From Streptomyces sp. NBC_01716 (GTDB lineage: Bacteria; Actinomycetota; Actinomycetes; Streptomycetales; Streptomycetaceae): a stretch of 64,000 nt of DNA. Below, in pieces: positions 38,974 to 47,327 of the stretch (within the stretch, counting starts at the first letter, position 1; every line of letters begins with the position of its first letter). The translations under genes were made by a program, and so were the position numbers. The notes under the pieces are model-generated. The model searched no databases. It saw nothing but the letters and a program-made list of their open reading frames with translations, and had not been told where the DNA came from. The stretch is taken from positions 496,001-560,000 of the forward strand of contig NZ_CP109181.1 of assembly GCF_036248275.1 (NCBI RefSeq), in the 5' to 3' direction.

Positions 38974-38994
38974 TAAAGCAAGCGACTGACTTAA
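38974..38994 (-). promoter_or_regulatory. Quasi-palindromic operator candidate of the TetR gene
   Basis: TAAAG-CAAGC-GACTGACTTAA, an AT-rich dyad (AAG..AG...CT..CTT) at 38974-38994 in a GC-rich region, about 57 bases upstream of the TetR start. Typical autoregulatory site placement. Confidence 0.45.
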
Positions 38995-39019
38995 TTTCGC
39001 CCTTCGTGCCGATCCACCC

Positions 39020-39103
39020 GGTCGGCCCTCCCCCAAGAACGGCCGACCGGCCGACGGGGCGAGGCCCTGCCCGGCATCGGAGTGGTCTGCCCCGTCGGCC
39101 GGT
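39020..39103 (+). promoter_or_regulatory. Nested, partly exclusive hairpins before a small secreted protein
   Basis: Hairpin 1 pairs GGTCGGCC (39020-39027) with GGCCGACC (39041-39048). Hairpin 2 pairs a 15-base arm ACCGGCCGACGGGGC (39046-39060) with GCCCCGTCGGCCGGT (39089-39103), 28-nt loop. They share 39046-39048, so cannot both be complete. An attenuator or a terminator/antiterminator is possible. Confidence 0.5.
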
Positions 39104-39175
39104 TATCGAGGGGCCCGGGCGTCTATGGGTGCAGTGTCCGGCATTTCCCGCACAACACCCAGAAAGAGTAGATTC

Positions 39176-39415
39176 ATGCGTATCCGTACAGCAGTTGCCG
39201 CCACCGCTCTCGCCGCCGTCGCCATTCTCGGCAGCGCGGGCGCCGCCTCCGCCAGTGAGCACGCCGAGGAGTACGGCAAGAAGCACGACCGCGGCAACTA
39301 CATCGTGGACAGCGAGTTCGTCTCCACCGTGATCAAGGACAACGTCCTCATCAAGGACAGCGTCGTCATCAACGACAGCTTCAACAACAACGTGATCTTC
39401 GGCAACAACCTGTAA
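39176..39415 (+). CDS. Small secreted beta-strand-rich protein
   Basis: 79 residues. Sec signal peptide (MRIRTAVAATALAAVAILG, cleavage after GAASA), leaving about 50 residues. The mature protein starts SEHAEEYGKKHDRGNYIVD and ends in a row of short alternating segments: STVIKDNVLI, KDSVVINDSF, NNNVIFGNNL. The alternation resembles beta-solenoid or amyloid-forming surface peptides, but there are no cysteines, so it is not a chaplin or rodlin I know. ATG at 39176 has AAAGAG in front. Followed by a strong terminator; transcribed alone. Confidence 0.8.
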   Translation: MRIRTAVAATALAAVAILGSAGAASASEHAEEYGKKHDRGNYIVDSEFVSTVIKDNVLIKDSVVINDSFNNNVIFGNNL

Positions 39416-39434
39416 AGCCCCCCGTACGCAGTCG

Positions 39435-39466
39435 CCGGCCTCCCGTGGTGATCCACGGGAGGCCGG
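39435..39466 (+). terminator. Strong terminator
   Basis: 14-bp perfect stem, CCGGCCTCCCGTGG (39435-39448) and its complement (39453-39466), TGAT loop. Confidence 0.85.
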
Positions 39467-39506
39467 TGGCCGTTCTCACCGACGCGGCGGCGCCTCGGCC
39501 GTCGCC

Positions 39507-40580
39507 TCAGGCCGCGTACTCGTGGGCCGGGTAGGTCAGATAGCCCGCGTCACCGCCCTGGTAGTACGTGGCCTCGTCGACGGGCGCGATCGGCAGTCCG
39601 GCGCGCAGCCGCTCGACGAGGTCGGGGTTGGCGATGAAGGCGCGGCCGAAACTGATGAGGTCGGCGCCCAGCCCGAGCCAGTGGTCGGCGTCGTCCCTGC
39701 CGGCCTGCTTCGGTCCCATCGGGAGGGTGGGATTCATGACGAGGGTGCCCGGCCAGGCCCGGCGCAGGGCGACCAGTACCTCTTCGTCGGTGGTGGCCTC
39801 GATGTGGACGTACCCCAGGTCGAGTTGGGCCAGCTCGGTCAGCAGTGCGGCGTACAGCTCGCTGACGTCCTTCTCCTCGACTCCCCAGAACGTCCCGCCC
39901 GGGGAGAGCCTGATGCCGGTCCGGTGCCCGCCGATGGCGTCGGCGGTGGCGGCAGCCGCCTCGACGGCGAACCTGATCCGGTTCGCGACCGAGCCGCCGT
40001 AGCCGTCGGTGCGCAGGTTGGCGTTGGAGGAGAGGAACTGCGAGATCAAGTAGCCGTTGGCGCCATGCAGTTCGACGCCGTCGAAGCCGGCGTCGGTGGC
40101 ACGGCGGGCTGCCTGGGCGTACGACCGTACATGCTCGGGCACTTCGGCGGTGTCCAGTGCGCGCGGCGTCGGCGCGGGCTGGGGCCCGGTAGGCGTGAAT
40201 ACGTCGCCGACGGCGGGGACGGCGGAGGGGCCGACCGGCCGCGTACCGATGGTGTCGGGATGCGAGACCCGTCCGCCGTGCATGATCTGGGCGAAGATCC
40301 GCCCGCCGTTGGCGTGGACGGCGGCGGTCACGGGGCGCCACGAGGCGACCTGCTCGTCGGTGTGGAGTCCGGGGGTGCCCGGGTTGGACTGCCCGATCGC
40401 GCTCGGCTGGACCCCTTCGCTCACGATCAGCCCGGCCGTGGCCCGCTGGGCGTAGTAGGCGGCCATCGACGGCGTGGCCAGCCCATCGGCCGCCGCGCGG
40501 ACCCTGGTCATCGGGGCCATGACCACCCTGTTGGGCAGGGTGAGGCCGCCGAGCCGGTAACTGGTGAAGAGGGTCGTCAC
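39507..40580 (-). CDS. Old yellow enzyme family ene-reductase
   Basis: 357 residues, FMN-dependent TIM barrel. LPNRVVMAPMTRVRAAADG at the start, FAQIMHGGRVSHPD, the catalytic pair in GVELHGANGYLISQFL (His and Asn), GYGGSVANRIRF and FMN phosphate site ISFGRAFIANPDL. It reduces activated C=C bonds with NADPH; physiological substrates may be electrophiles or quinones. It is divergent from a MerR regulator and its promoter has the long spacer typical of MerR activation. Confidence 0.95.
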   Translation of the reverse strand: MTTLFTSYRLGGLTLPNRVVMAPMTRVRAAADGLATPSMAAYYAQRATAGLIVSEGVQPSAIGQSNPGTPGLHTDEQVASWRPVTAAVHANGGRIFAQIMHGGRVSHPDTIGTRPVGPSAVPAVGDVFTPTGPQPAPTPRALDTAEVPEHVRSYAQAARRATDAGFDGVELHGANGYLISQFLSSNANLRTDGYGGSVANRIRFAVEAAAATADAIGGHRTGIRLSPGGTFWGVEEKDVSELYAALLTELAQLDLGYVHIEATTDEEVLVALRRAWPGTLVMNPTLPMGPKQAGRDDADHWLGLGADLISFGRAFIANPDLVERLRAGLPIAPVDEATYYQGGDAGYLTYPAHEYAA

Positions 40581-40651
40581 GTCAGGACTCCTTCGCGATG
40601 CGAGGTGCGAGATGCGAGATGCGCCGTGCCCGGGTTTCGAGCACTGCGGTT

Positions 40652-40683
40652 ACGCTAAAACCTCACATCGACGTCAGAGGCAA
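40652..40683 (-). promoter_or_regulatory. MerR-type promoter of the OYE gene
   Basis: On the minus strand TTGCCT (-35, 40683-40678) and TAGCGT (-10, 40657-40652) are separated by 20 bases, and the repeat CCTC (40661-40664) ... GAGG (40677-40680) lies inside the spacer. Overlong spacers with a dyad inside are the mark of MerR-activated promoters. Confidence 0.5.
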
Positions 40684-40738
40684 GCCTTGTGACGCACGAC
40701 ACAGGGCACAAGACACAGGACAGCATCGGGAGGGCCTT

Positions 40739-41152
40739 GTGCGGATCGGTGAACTCGCCTCGCGCGCCGGAGTCAGCGTCAGATCGGTGCGCTACTACGA
40801 GGAGCAGGGGCTGCTCGCCAGCACCCGCAGCCCCAGTGGGCAGCGGCACTACACGGACAGCGAGGTCGAGCGGGTCGCGTTCGTCCAGCGGCTGTACGCG
40901 GCGGGGCTCTCCAGCCGGACGATCTACGAGCTGCTGCCGTGCGTCGACGCGCCCAGCGAGGTGAACTCGGACGCGGCGCTGGAGCGGATGGCACAGGAAC
41001 GCGAACGGCTCTCCGAGCACATCGACGACCTCATGCGTACGAGGGAGGCCCTCGACGCGCTGGTGGCGACGGCCCGGGAGTACCGCGAGCGGATGCGAAC
41101 GCCTGCGCCCGCGCACTCGACCACGGCTGTTCTCGAGCGCTGTACGGCCTGA
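40739..41152 (+). CDS. MerR-family regulator
   Basis: 137 residues. Starts (GTG) VRIGELASRAGVSVRSVRYY followed by EEQGLLASTRSPSGQRHYTD, the full winged helix; a long dimerisation coiled coil AQERERLSEHIDDLMRTREA; no cysteine cluster at the C-terminus, so an organic or redox signal is more likely than a metal. GGGAGGG precedes the GTG. Divergent from the OYE gene, its probable target. Confidence 0.92.
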   Translation: MRIGELASRAGVSVRSVRYYEEQGLLASTRSPSGQRHYTDSEVERVAFVQRLYAAGLSSRTIYELLPCVDAPSEVNSDAALERMAQERERLSEHIDDLMRTREALDALVATAREYRERMRTPAPAHSTTAVLERCTA

Positions 41153-41177
41153 AGTACGGCCTGAAGTACGGCCTGAA
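41142..41177 (+). repeat. Three tandem copies of a 12-bp unit across the merR stop
   Basis: GTACGGCCTGAA occurs at 41142-41153, 41154-41165 and 41166-41177 without change. The first copy supplies the stop codon (TGA 41150-41152). Likely a recent slippage product. Confidence 0.9.
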
Positions 41178-41202
41178 TCGGTGAAGGGGCGGTGGGCGCG
41201 GG

Positions 41203-41787
41203 TCAGAGCCCCGGCGCGCCCCAGACGGGGAACCAGCGGGCGAGGTCGGGTTCGATCCGCAGATCGTCCCCGACGATCGCTCTGACCTGGAGCTCTCGCT
41301 GGTTGTCCCGCTTCTCGGCGTCACCGGGCCGGGGCGCGAAGGGGTAGAAGCTGCCGCGTTTGTAGAGGTAGACGAGGGCGAGCGGCCGTTGTTCCGCGTC
41401 ACGGAAACTGATCAGCGAGCAGAGGAGCTGCGGGCCGAACCCGCCGTCCTGGAGCAGTGTGTTGACCGCGTGCAGATCATTGACCAGCCCGGCCGTGTCG
41501 TCGGGCGCCTGTCGGGAGAGCAGCCAGGTGTACCCGTACGAATCCTGGCTGAACTCCACCGGGTGGCCGCCCTCGCCGGTGTCCGCGTCGAGCAGTTCCT
41601 GTACGTCCTGGCGGATCCGGGCGAAGCCGCCGCCCTCGACGCCGGCGAAACAGACCGAGCCCAGGCCGGTCGGCGTGTAGCCGGCTCCGGCCTGGAGGGT
41701 CAGCGCGGCGGACGGGAGCGCGAAGAGCTGGTCGAGATCGGGCCGGACCGGTTTGCTCCGGCCCAGGATGGTGTCGAGAAGGCCCAC
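41203..41787 (-). CDS. pspAB: PspA-associated protein PspAB
   Basis: 194 residues, soluble. MGLLDTILGRSKPVRPDLDQLFALPSA (two overlapping parts of the start), GSVCFAGVEGGGFARI, VEFSQDSYGYTWLLSR, VYLYKRGSFYPFAP are typical. It belongs to the phage-shock/envelope-stress group with the membrane protease HtpX, which is the gene in front here (41-base gap, same strand). Exact role not known. Confidence 0.85.
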   Translation of the reverse strand: MGLLDTILGRSKPVRPDLDQLFALPSAALTLQAGAGYTPTGLGSVCFAGVEGGGFARIRQDVQELLDADTGEGGHPVEFSQDSYGYTWLLSRQAPDDTAGLVNDLHAVNTLLQDGGFGPQLLCSLISFRDAEQRPLALVYLYKRGSFYPFAPRPGDAEKRDNQRELQVRAIVGDDLRIEPDLARWFPVWGAPGL

Positions 41788-41827
41788 GGGACCAGCTCCT
41801 CACGGTGACGACGGGGGGACGGACGGG

Positions 41828-42733
41828 TCACGGGCGGGCGAGCTCGGCGGACATCCGGGCGAGCTGGTCCAGCCGCTGCTGGAGGGTCGGGTGCGAGGAC
41901 AGCAGCCGCCCCAGGCTCTCGCGGGAGGAGAAGGCCGGCACGAAGAAGAAGGCGTTGTACGGCTCCGCCTTCCGCAGGTCCCTGGTCGGGATCCGCGCCA
42001 TCTGGCTGTCCACCTTGGTCAGCGCCGACGCCAGAGCCGATGGCCTGCCGGTGAGCAGGGCAGCGGTGCGGTCGGCGGAAAGCTCGCGATAGCGGGAGAG
42101 CAGTCGCGTGAGCAGGAAGCCGATCGCGTACACCACCGCGCTGACCAGCGGGATCACCAGGATGGCGATGCCGGCGGGCCCGGCGTTGCTGGCGCTTCGT
42201 GACAGTCCGCTCCAGAGCGCGATCCGGGTCATCAGGCCCGCCAGCACACCCAGGAACGACGCGATGGTCATGACAGCGACGTCGCGGTGCGCGACGTGCG
42301 ACATCTCGTGGGCGAGGACGCCCTCCAGCTCCTCCGGCTCCAGTCTGCGGAGCAGGCCGGTGGTGGCGCAGACGAGTGAGCTGCGTTCGCTCCGGCCGGT
42401 GGCGAAGGCGTTCGGTATGTCACTCTCCGATATCGCCACCTTGGGCTTCGGCATGTCGGCCAGCGCACAGATACGGTCAACGGCGCCGTGCAGCTCGGGC
42501 GCCTGCTCCGGAGTGACCTCGCGCGCGCCCATGCCGAAGGCCGCGATCTTGTCACTGAACCAGAACTGCGCGACGAACAGGCCACCGGCGATGATCAGGA
42601 TCACCGGCCAGAACTTCCCCAGCACGGCAAGCAGCACACCGACCAGGACCACGTACAGCAGACCGATCAGGAACATGGTGGTCACCATGCGCGTGGTCAG
42701 GCCGCGGTCCTTGGTGTAGCGGGTTTGGGACAT
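41828..42733 (-). CDS. htpX: HtpX membrane zinc protease (M48)
   Basis: 301 residues. Two N-terminal membrane helices ([38 protein letters not shown]), the zinc motif [12 protein letters not shown] (HExxH), two further helices and the third-ligand segment [14 protein letters not shown]. It degrades damaged membrane proteins. Start at ATG 42733 with GGCGAGAG just upstream. Together with pspAB it forms an envelope-stress operon. Confidence 0.95.
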   Translation of the reverse strand: MSQTRYTKDRGLTTRMVTTMFLIGLLYVVLVGVLLAVLGKFWPVILIIAGGLFVAQFWFSDKIAAFGMGAREVTPEQAPELHGAVDRICALADMPKPKVAISESDIPNAFATGRSERSSLVCATTGLLRRLEPEELEGVLAHEMSHVAHRDVAVMTIASFLGVLAGLMTRIALWSGLSRSASNAGPAGIAILVIPLVSAVVYAIGFLLTRLLSRYRELSADRTAALLTGRPSALASALTKVDSQMARIPTRDLRKAEPYNAFFFVPAFSSRESLGRLLSSHPTLQQRLDQLARMSAELARP

Positions 42734-42902
42734 CTCTCGCCTCCATCACTTCTCTACACTTGCCATTTTCCTCCTCATCGCGTTGAAACGTCGTAAATGG
42801 AATGTATGCACGGCACGGGCCGGGCCACGACGGCTCCCCGGAGCCGCGTCCGGCGGCCTAGGCTTCGACGCGGCACAGGCCCCGACTCCAGGAGCGCGAA
42901 CC

Positions 42903-43472
42903 GTGTTCGACCTCGTACCAGAGCACCCGTACCCCGACACCCACCGACCGGACGAGGCGCCCGCACCGCATCCACTGCTCGCGCCCGTGCTCGGGCTTCT
43001 GGGCACCTGGAGCGGCCGGGGACGCGGCGAATACCCCACGCTCACCGAGGATTTCAGCTACGCCCAGGAGATCACCTTCAGCCACGACGGCCGCCCCTTC
43101 CTCCGCTACGAGACCCGGGCCTGGCTGCTCGACGCCGACGGGGCGCCGCTGCGCCCGTCGGCCCGGGAGAGCGGCTGGTGGCGGCTCCAGCCGGACGGCC
43201 GGGTGGAGGCGCTGATCACCCAGCCCACCGGCATCGCGGAGATCTCGGTGGGCCAGGCCGCCGGCAACACGGTCGACCTCGCCACCCACGAGGTGGCCCG
43301 CACCCCCACCGCCAAGGAGGTCGACGCCACGCGTCGCCGCTACACCCTGACGGACGACGACGCGCTCACGTTCGTCCACGACCTCGCGGCGGTGGGCCGG
43401 CCGCTGCAACACCATCTCTCGGCCCGGCTGCGACGCACGACGGCAGCCCGGGGGCCCGTCGGCCTCGAATAG
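42903..43472 (+). CDS. Nitrobindin-family heme-binding protein
   Basis: 189 residues, a ten-stranded FABP-like barrel. Signature [21 protein letters not shown], then [19 protein letters not shown] (one family block), [12 protein letters not shown], and the C-terminal His region [12 protein letters not shown] with the proximal heme His. Ferric heme is thought to isomerise peroxynitrite. GTG at 42903, divergent from htpX. Confidence 0.88.
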   Translation: MFDLVPEHPYPDTHRPDEAPAPHPLLAPVLGLLGTWSGRGRGEYPTLTEDFSYAQEITFSHDGRPFLRYETRAWLLDADGAPLRPSARESGWWRLQPDGRVEALITQPTGIAEISVGQAAGNTVDLATHEVARTPTAKEVDATRRRYTLTDDDALTFVHDLAAVGRPLQHHLSARLRRTTAARGPVGLE

Positions 43473-43474
43473 GG

Positions 43475-43496
43475 GCTCGCCCCGGGAGGGGCGGGC
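43475..43496 (+). terminator. Terminator after nitrobindin gene
   Basis: CGCCCC (43478-43483), GGGA loop, GGGGCG (43488-43493), extended by three further pairs with one wobble. Confidence 0.6.
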
Positions 43497-43655
43497 TCTC
43501 CGGCGCCTGAAGATGGCCCGGATTCGGCACCGGCCTCATTGGGTAGAAATGAATTGGTTTGTGAGGCTACGGAGGCCACGGGGGCGGGTGCCGCGCGCCG
43601 CAACCGATACCAGGGCGCCCGAGCGGCTCCCGCGCGAGCTGAGAGGTGTCGTGAC

Positions 43656-44771
43656 ATGACGACCGGGACGCAGTTCGGAATCTTCACCGTCGGTGATGTG
43701 ACCCCCGATCCGACCACCGGTGGTGCCCCCACCGAGGCCGAACGGATCCGGGCCAGTGTGACCATCGCCCGTAAGGCGGAGGAGGTCGGCCTCGACGTCT
43801 TCGCCACGGGTGAGCACCACAATCCGCCCTTCGTCCCGTCCTCACCCACGACCCTGCTCGGCTACATCGCCGGGCAGACCGAGCGGATCATCCTGTCGAC
43901 GTCGACCACGCTGATCACCACCAACGACCCCGTGAAGATCGCCGAGGACTTCAGCGTCCTGCAGCATCTGTCCGGCGGACGGACCGACGTGATGCTGGGA
44001 CGCGGGAACACCGGGCCGGTCTACCCGTGGTTCGGCCAGGACATCCGCAAGGCCATCCCACTGACCGTCGAGCACTACGGCCTGCTGCGCCGGCTGTGGC
44101 GCGAGGAGGTCGTCGACTGGGAGGGCAAGCTCCGCTCGCCCCTCCAGGGCTTCACCCTCGCTCCCCGCCCGCTGGACGGCATCCCGCCGTTCGTCTGGCA
44201 CGGCTCCATCCGGACCCCCGAGGTCGCGGAACTGGCCGCGTACTACGGCGACGGATTCTTCGCCAACCACATCTTCTGGCCCGCGTCGCACACACGGACG
44301 ATGGTGGACATGTACCGGCAGCGCTTCGCGCACTACGGCCACGGCGCACCGGAGACGGCCATCGTCGGCCTGGGCGGACAGGTGTTCATGCGCCGTAACA
44401 GCCAGGACGCCGTACGGGAGTTCAGGCCGTACTTCGACAACGCGCCCGTGTACGGGCACGGTCCGTCGCTGGAGGAGTTCACCTCGCTCACACCCCTCAC
44501 GGTCGGCTCCCCGCAGGAGGTGATCGAGAAGACGCTGGGCTTCCGGGAGTACGCGGGCGACTACCAGCGCCAGTTGTTCCTTCTCGACCACGCGGGACTG
44601 CCGCTCAAGACGGTGCTCGAACAGCTCGACCTCCTGGGGGAAGAGGTGGTGCCGGTGCTCCGCAAGGAGTTCACCGTCGGCCGCTCCCCCGAAGCGCCGG
44701 ACGCCCCTACGCACCAGTCGCTCCTGCGGGCGCGTGATGCGGGAAACACCAAGGAACCCACCGAATCCTGA
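43656..44771 (+). CDS. Luciferase-like FMN-dependent monooxygenase (CE1758 type)
   Basis: 371 residues, bacterial luciferase fold. FGIFTVGDVTPDPTTGG, VGLDVFATGEHHNPPFVPSS, ISTSTTLITTNDPVKIAEDF-like core, LMLGRGNTGPVYPWFG. It takes reduced FMN from a partner reductase; the next gene (13 bases on) is that reductase. ATG at 43656 with GAGAGG upstream. Substrate unknown. Confidence 0.9.
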   Translation: MTTGTQFGIFTVGDVTPDPTTGGAPTEAERIRASVTIARKAEEVGLDVFATGEHHNPPFVPSSPTTLLGYIAGQTERIILSTSTTLITTNDPVKIAEDFSVLQHLSGGRTDVMLGRGNTGPVYPWFGQDIRKAIPLTVEHYGLLRRLWREEVVDWEGKLRSPLQGFTLAPRPLDGIPPFVWHGSIRTPEVAELAAYYGDGFFANHIFWPASHTRTMVDMYRQRFAHYGHGAPETAIVGLGGQVFMRRNSQDAVREFRPYFDNAPVYGHGPSLEEFTSLTPLTVGSPQEVIEKTLGFREYAGDYQRQLFLLDHAGLPLKTVLEQLDLLGEEVVPVLRKEFTVGRSPEAPDAPTHQSLLRARDAGNTKEPTES

Positions 44772-44784
44772 CGGGAGTTGGAGG

Positions 44785-45417
44785 ATGGATGACGTGACGA
44801 CGACCAAACTCACGATCATCACCGGCGGACTGCGCGAGCCGTCGTCAACACGCATGCTCGCCAACCGGCTTGAGGCAGCGGTACGCACGGAACTCGCCGG
44901 CGCCGGGGTCAGGGTCGAGTCCTCGTTCGTCGAGCTGCGCCCTCTGGGACACGCCATCATCGACGCGATGTTCAGCGGATTCCCGTCCGCCCCGCTGGAG
45001 AAGGCGTTCGGCACGGTCGCGGACGCCGACGCTGTCATCGCGGTCACCCCGGCGTTCAACGCTTCCTTCAGCGGGCTGTTCAAGTCCTTCTTCGACGTGC
45101 TCCCCGAGGACACGCTGTCGGACATGCCCATCCTCATGGGCGCGACCGGCGGCACCGAACGGCACTCCCTCGTCCTCGAACACGCGCTGCGGCCGATGTT
45201 CTCCTATCTCCACGCCCTGGTGTCGTCGCGGGGCGTGTACGCCGCGACGGACGACTTCGGCGCCCAGTCGAACGGGGCGGTCCTGCGCGACCGCATCGCC
45301 GCCGCCGCGGCCGACTACGCCCGCCTGGTGCAGGGTTGCGGCCCCCACCGCAGGCGTGACTCCTTCAGCGAGGACGCCACCGCGATGGAACAACTCCTGA
45401 GGGGCGACGGGTCCTGA
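44785..45417 (+). CDS. NAD(P)H-dependent FMN reductase (CE1759 type)
   Basis: 210 residues, flavodoxin-like. TIITGGLREPSSTRMLANRL binds the FMN phosphate; VIAVTPAFNASFSGLFKSF and ILMGATGGTERHSL are family segments. It supplies reduced FMN to the monooxygenase made from the same transcript. Start ATG 44785 with GGAGTTGGAGG before it. Confidence 0.9.
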   Translation: MDDVTTTKLTIITGGLREPSSTRMLANRLEAAVRTELAGAGVRVESSFVELRPLGHAIIDAMFSGFPSAPLEKAFGTVADADAVIAVTPAFNASFSGLFKSFFDVLPEDTLSDMPILMGATGGTERHSLVLEHALRPMFSYLHALVSSRGVYAATDDFGAQSNGAVLRDRIAAAAADYARLVQGCGPHRRRDSFSEDATAMEQLLRGDGS

Positions 45418-45438
45418 GGCCGTCGGCCCGAGGAGGTA

Positions 45439-45477
45439 CACGGAGCCGCGCCCTACTCGTCGGCGCGGCGCTCCGTG
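45439..45477. terminator. Bidirectional terminator overlapping the TetR stop
   Basis: CACGGAG-CCGCGCC (45439-45452) pairs with GGCGCGG-CG-CTCCGTG (45462-45477) with a two-base bulge; lies between convergent genes. Confidence 0.6.
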
Positions 45478-46118
45478 TGGAGGGAGCGCACGGCCGGCCA
45501 GCCCTCGTCCGGCACGGCCTCCCGGGTCAGTCCGCCGAGAACGACCCGTACGACGCGCTCCGCCTCGCGAGCCGCGGCCTCCGGGCTGTCGTCCACCCGG
45601 GCCAGCCCGTCGATGAGCAGCGTCGCGAGCCCGTGGATGGCGGCCCAGAGCACGAAGTCGGCTCCGGGACGCGAGGAAGCGGGCAGTCCGCCGGTCTCGG
45701 TGAGCCGGTCGAGTTCCTGGTCGAGGACCTCGTGCGGATGGGGCGAGATCTCGTCGCCTGAACCGGACACCCCGGCGCCGAAGACCAGCCGGCCGACCGA
45801 GGGGTCAGCCACGGCCCACTCGACGTAACCGCGCCCGAGGGCGACCAGGCGGCGCTGGGGGTCGGACTCGCCGGGGGGCACCGCGGCAACGGCCTGGACC
45901 AGGCGTTCGCCCAGCCGGGCGAGCACGCGCCGCGTCAGCGCGCGCACCAGCGCGTCGCGTGAGTCGAAGTGGTGGTAGGCGGCGCTGGAACTGACCCCGA
46001 CCCGCGCCGACGCCTCGCGCAACGACCAGCCGTGGACGCCACGTTCGCGTACCAGCGTCTCGGCGGCGTCGAGCAACGCGTTCCGCAGTTCTCCGTGGTG
46101 GTAGTGCGTTCTTGCCAT
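45453..46118 (-). CDS. TetR-family regulator
   Basis: 221 residues. HTH: THYHHGELRNALLDAAETLV, RERGVHGWSLREASARVGVS, SSAAYHHFDSRDALVRAL. C-terminal domain of the TetR_C_33 (WHG) type with VEWAVADPSVGRLVFG. Divergent from a metallo-hydrolase gene; twin palindromes between them are the likely sites. Confidence 0.92.
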   Translation of the reverse strand: MARTHYHHGELRNALLDAAETLVRERGVHGWSLREASARVGVSSSAAYHHFDSRDALVRALTRRVLARLGERLVQAVAAVPPGESDPQRRLVALGRGYVEWAVADPSVGRLVFGAGVSGSGDEISPHPHEVLDQELDRLTETGGLPASSRPGADFVLWAAIHGLATLLIDGLARVDDSPEAAAREAERVVRVVLGGLTREAVPDEGWPAVRSLHTERRADE

Positions 46119-46131
46119 GGCGCGATCCTAG

Positions 46132-46148
46132 TCTTAGCGGTGCTCAGA
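46132..46148. promoter_or_regulatory. TetR operator candidate 1
   Basis: TCTTA-N7-TCAGA (46132-46136, 46144-46148), 14 bases from the TetR start. It shares its layout with the second site 42 bases away. Confidence 0.55.
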
Positions 46149-46173
46149 TTGATGCTACATTCGCGGCACATCA

Positions 46174-46190
46174 TCTGAACATTGATCAGA
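46174..46190. promoter_or_regulatory. TetR operator candidate 2
   Basis: TCTGA-N7-TCAGA (46174-46178, 46186-46190), flanked by A and T to make a perfect 6-bp dyad; 16 bases before the hydrolase start, covering the ribosome-site upstream region. Confidence 0.6.
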
Positions 46191-46205
46191 TTGGAGTGCG
46201 GTGCC

Positions 46206-47177
46206 ATGTGCCCTTCAGAGGCTTCGGTAAGTGGTTCGCTGAACGATTCGGCGAGCGATTCGGTGAGCACGCAGAGCATCGACCCTCAAGGTGCGCCCGA
46301 GGCGAGCGGAGAGCCGCCGATCGTGAGCGGCGAACCGGTCCAGGTCTCGGACGGTGTCTTCGTGATCCCCGACCGCCGCGTGGAGCTCGTACCGAACGTC
46401 GGCATCGTCGTGGGAGAGAAAGCCGCACTGATCATCGACACCGGCATGGGTCCCCGCAACGGAGCCCGGGTCCTGGAGCACGCCCGGCGTCTGGCCGGCG
46501 ACCTGCCGCTGTATCTGACCATCACGCACTTCCACCCCGAACACGGCTTCGGCGCCCAGGCGTTCAAGGGCGCCGCCACGATCGTCTACAACCGTGGCCA
46601 GCGCGACGAGTTGCACCGCAAGGGCCCGGCGTACATCGACATGTTCCGGGGCATGAGCCCGGCGGTCGCCACCCAACTCGAAGACATCGAGCTGGTCGAC
46701 CCCGACCTCGTGTACGACGACCGGGCCGAGATCGACCTCGGCGGCCGTACGGCCGTACTGCGCACGGTCGGCCCCGCGCACACCGCCTCCGACCAGACCG
46801 TGCTGATCGACGGCCGGGTCCTGTTCGGCGGGGACCTGCTGGAGACCCGTATCTTCCCGATCACGCCGTACTTCCCGCCGTACGACACCGACGTCGACGG
46901 CGCGCGCTGGATCACCGTGCTCGACCAACTCGCCGCTCTCGACGCGGAGATCGTCGTCCCCGGCCACGGCGAGGTGGCGGACACCTCGCTGATCCGCGAC
47001 GTACGCGACTACCTGGCCCACGTACGCGACGAGGTCGGGCGCCTGCGCGCGGGCGGCGTGTCCGTGGACGAGGCGGTGACCACGATCGACAAGGCGGCGC
47101 GTGCCCGCTGGACCACCTGGGAGCACCCGGAGTGGATCAGCCTCGCGGTTCAGGCGTTCTACGCGGCGGGCCGGTAA
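46206..47177 (+). CDS. Metallo-beta-lactamase-fold hydrolase
   Basis: 323 residues after a Ser-rich start (residues 1-35). Metal motif THFHPEHGFG (HxHxEH, Asp replaced by Glu), then GPAHTASDQTVL (third His), FGGDLLETR (bridging Asp) and VPGHGEV (last His). The C-terminal 60 residues form helices with a Trp-rich end (ARWTTWEHPEWISL). Substrate unknown. ATG 46206 chosen for GGAG nine bases upstream; an ATG at 46182 overlaps operator 2. Confidence 0.87.
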   Translation: MCPSEASVSGSLNDSASDSVSTQSIDPQGAPEASGEPPIVSGEPVQVSDGVFVIPDRRVELVPNVGIVVGEKAALIIDTGMGPRNGARVLEHARRLAGDLPLYLTITHFHPEHGFGAQAFKGAATIVYNRGQRDELHRKGPAYIDMFRGMSPAVATQLEDIELVDPDLVYDDRAEIDLGGRTAVLRTVGPAHTASDQTVLIDGRVLFGGDLLETRIFPITPYFPPYDTDVDGARWITVLDQLAALDAEIVVPGHGEVADTSLIRDVRDYLAHVRDEVGRLRAGGVSVDEAVTTIDKAARARWTTWEHPEWISLAVQAFYAAGR

Positions 47178-47180
47178 CGG

Positions 47181-47204
47181 CCCTGTGCGGCGTTCCGCAC
47201 AGGG
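47181..47204 (+). terminator. Terminator
   Basis: CCCTGTGCGG (47181-47190), CGTT, CCGCACAGGG (47195-47204): perfect 10-bp stem. The remaining 120 bases before the next gene show nothing. Confidence 0.85.
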
Positions 47205-47327
47205 TGGCGACTCCGGTCCGGACTCCGGGGCGCGAGGGGGCAGTTCAGGCCGAAGAGCCGGCCCGGCCCCACTCGGCTCACCGGTGAGGGGGCGCGGTCC
47301 GACGGCCTTGTACGTCGCTGATCGCCG

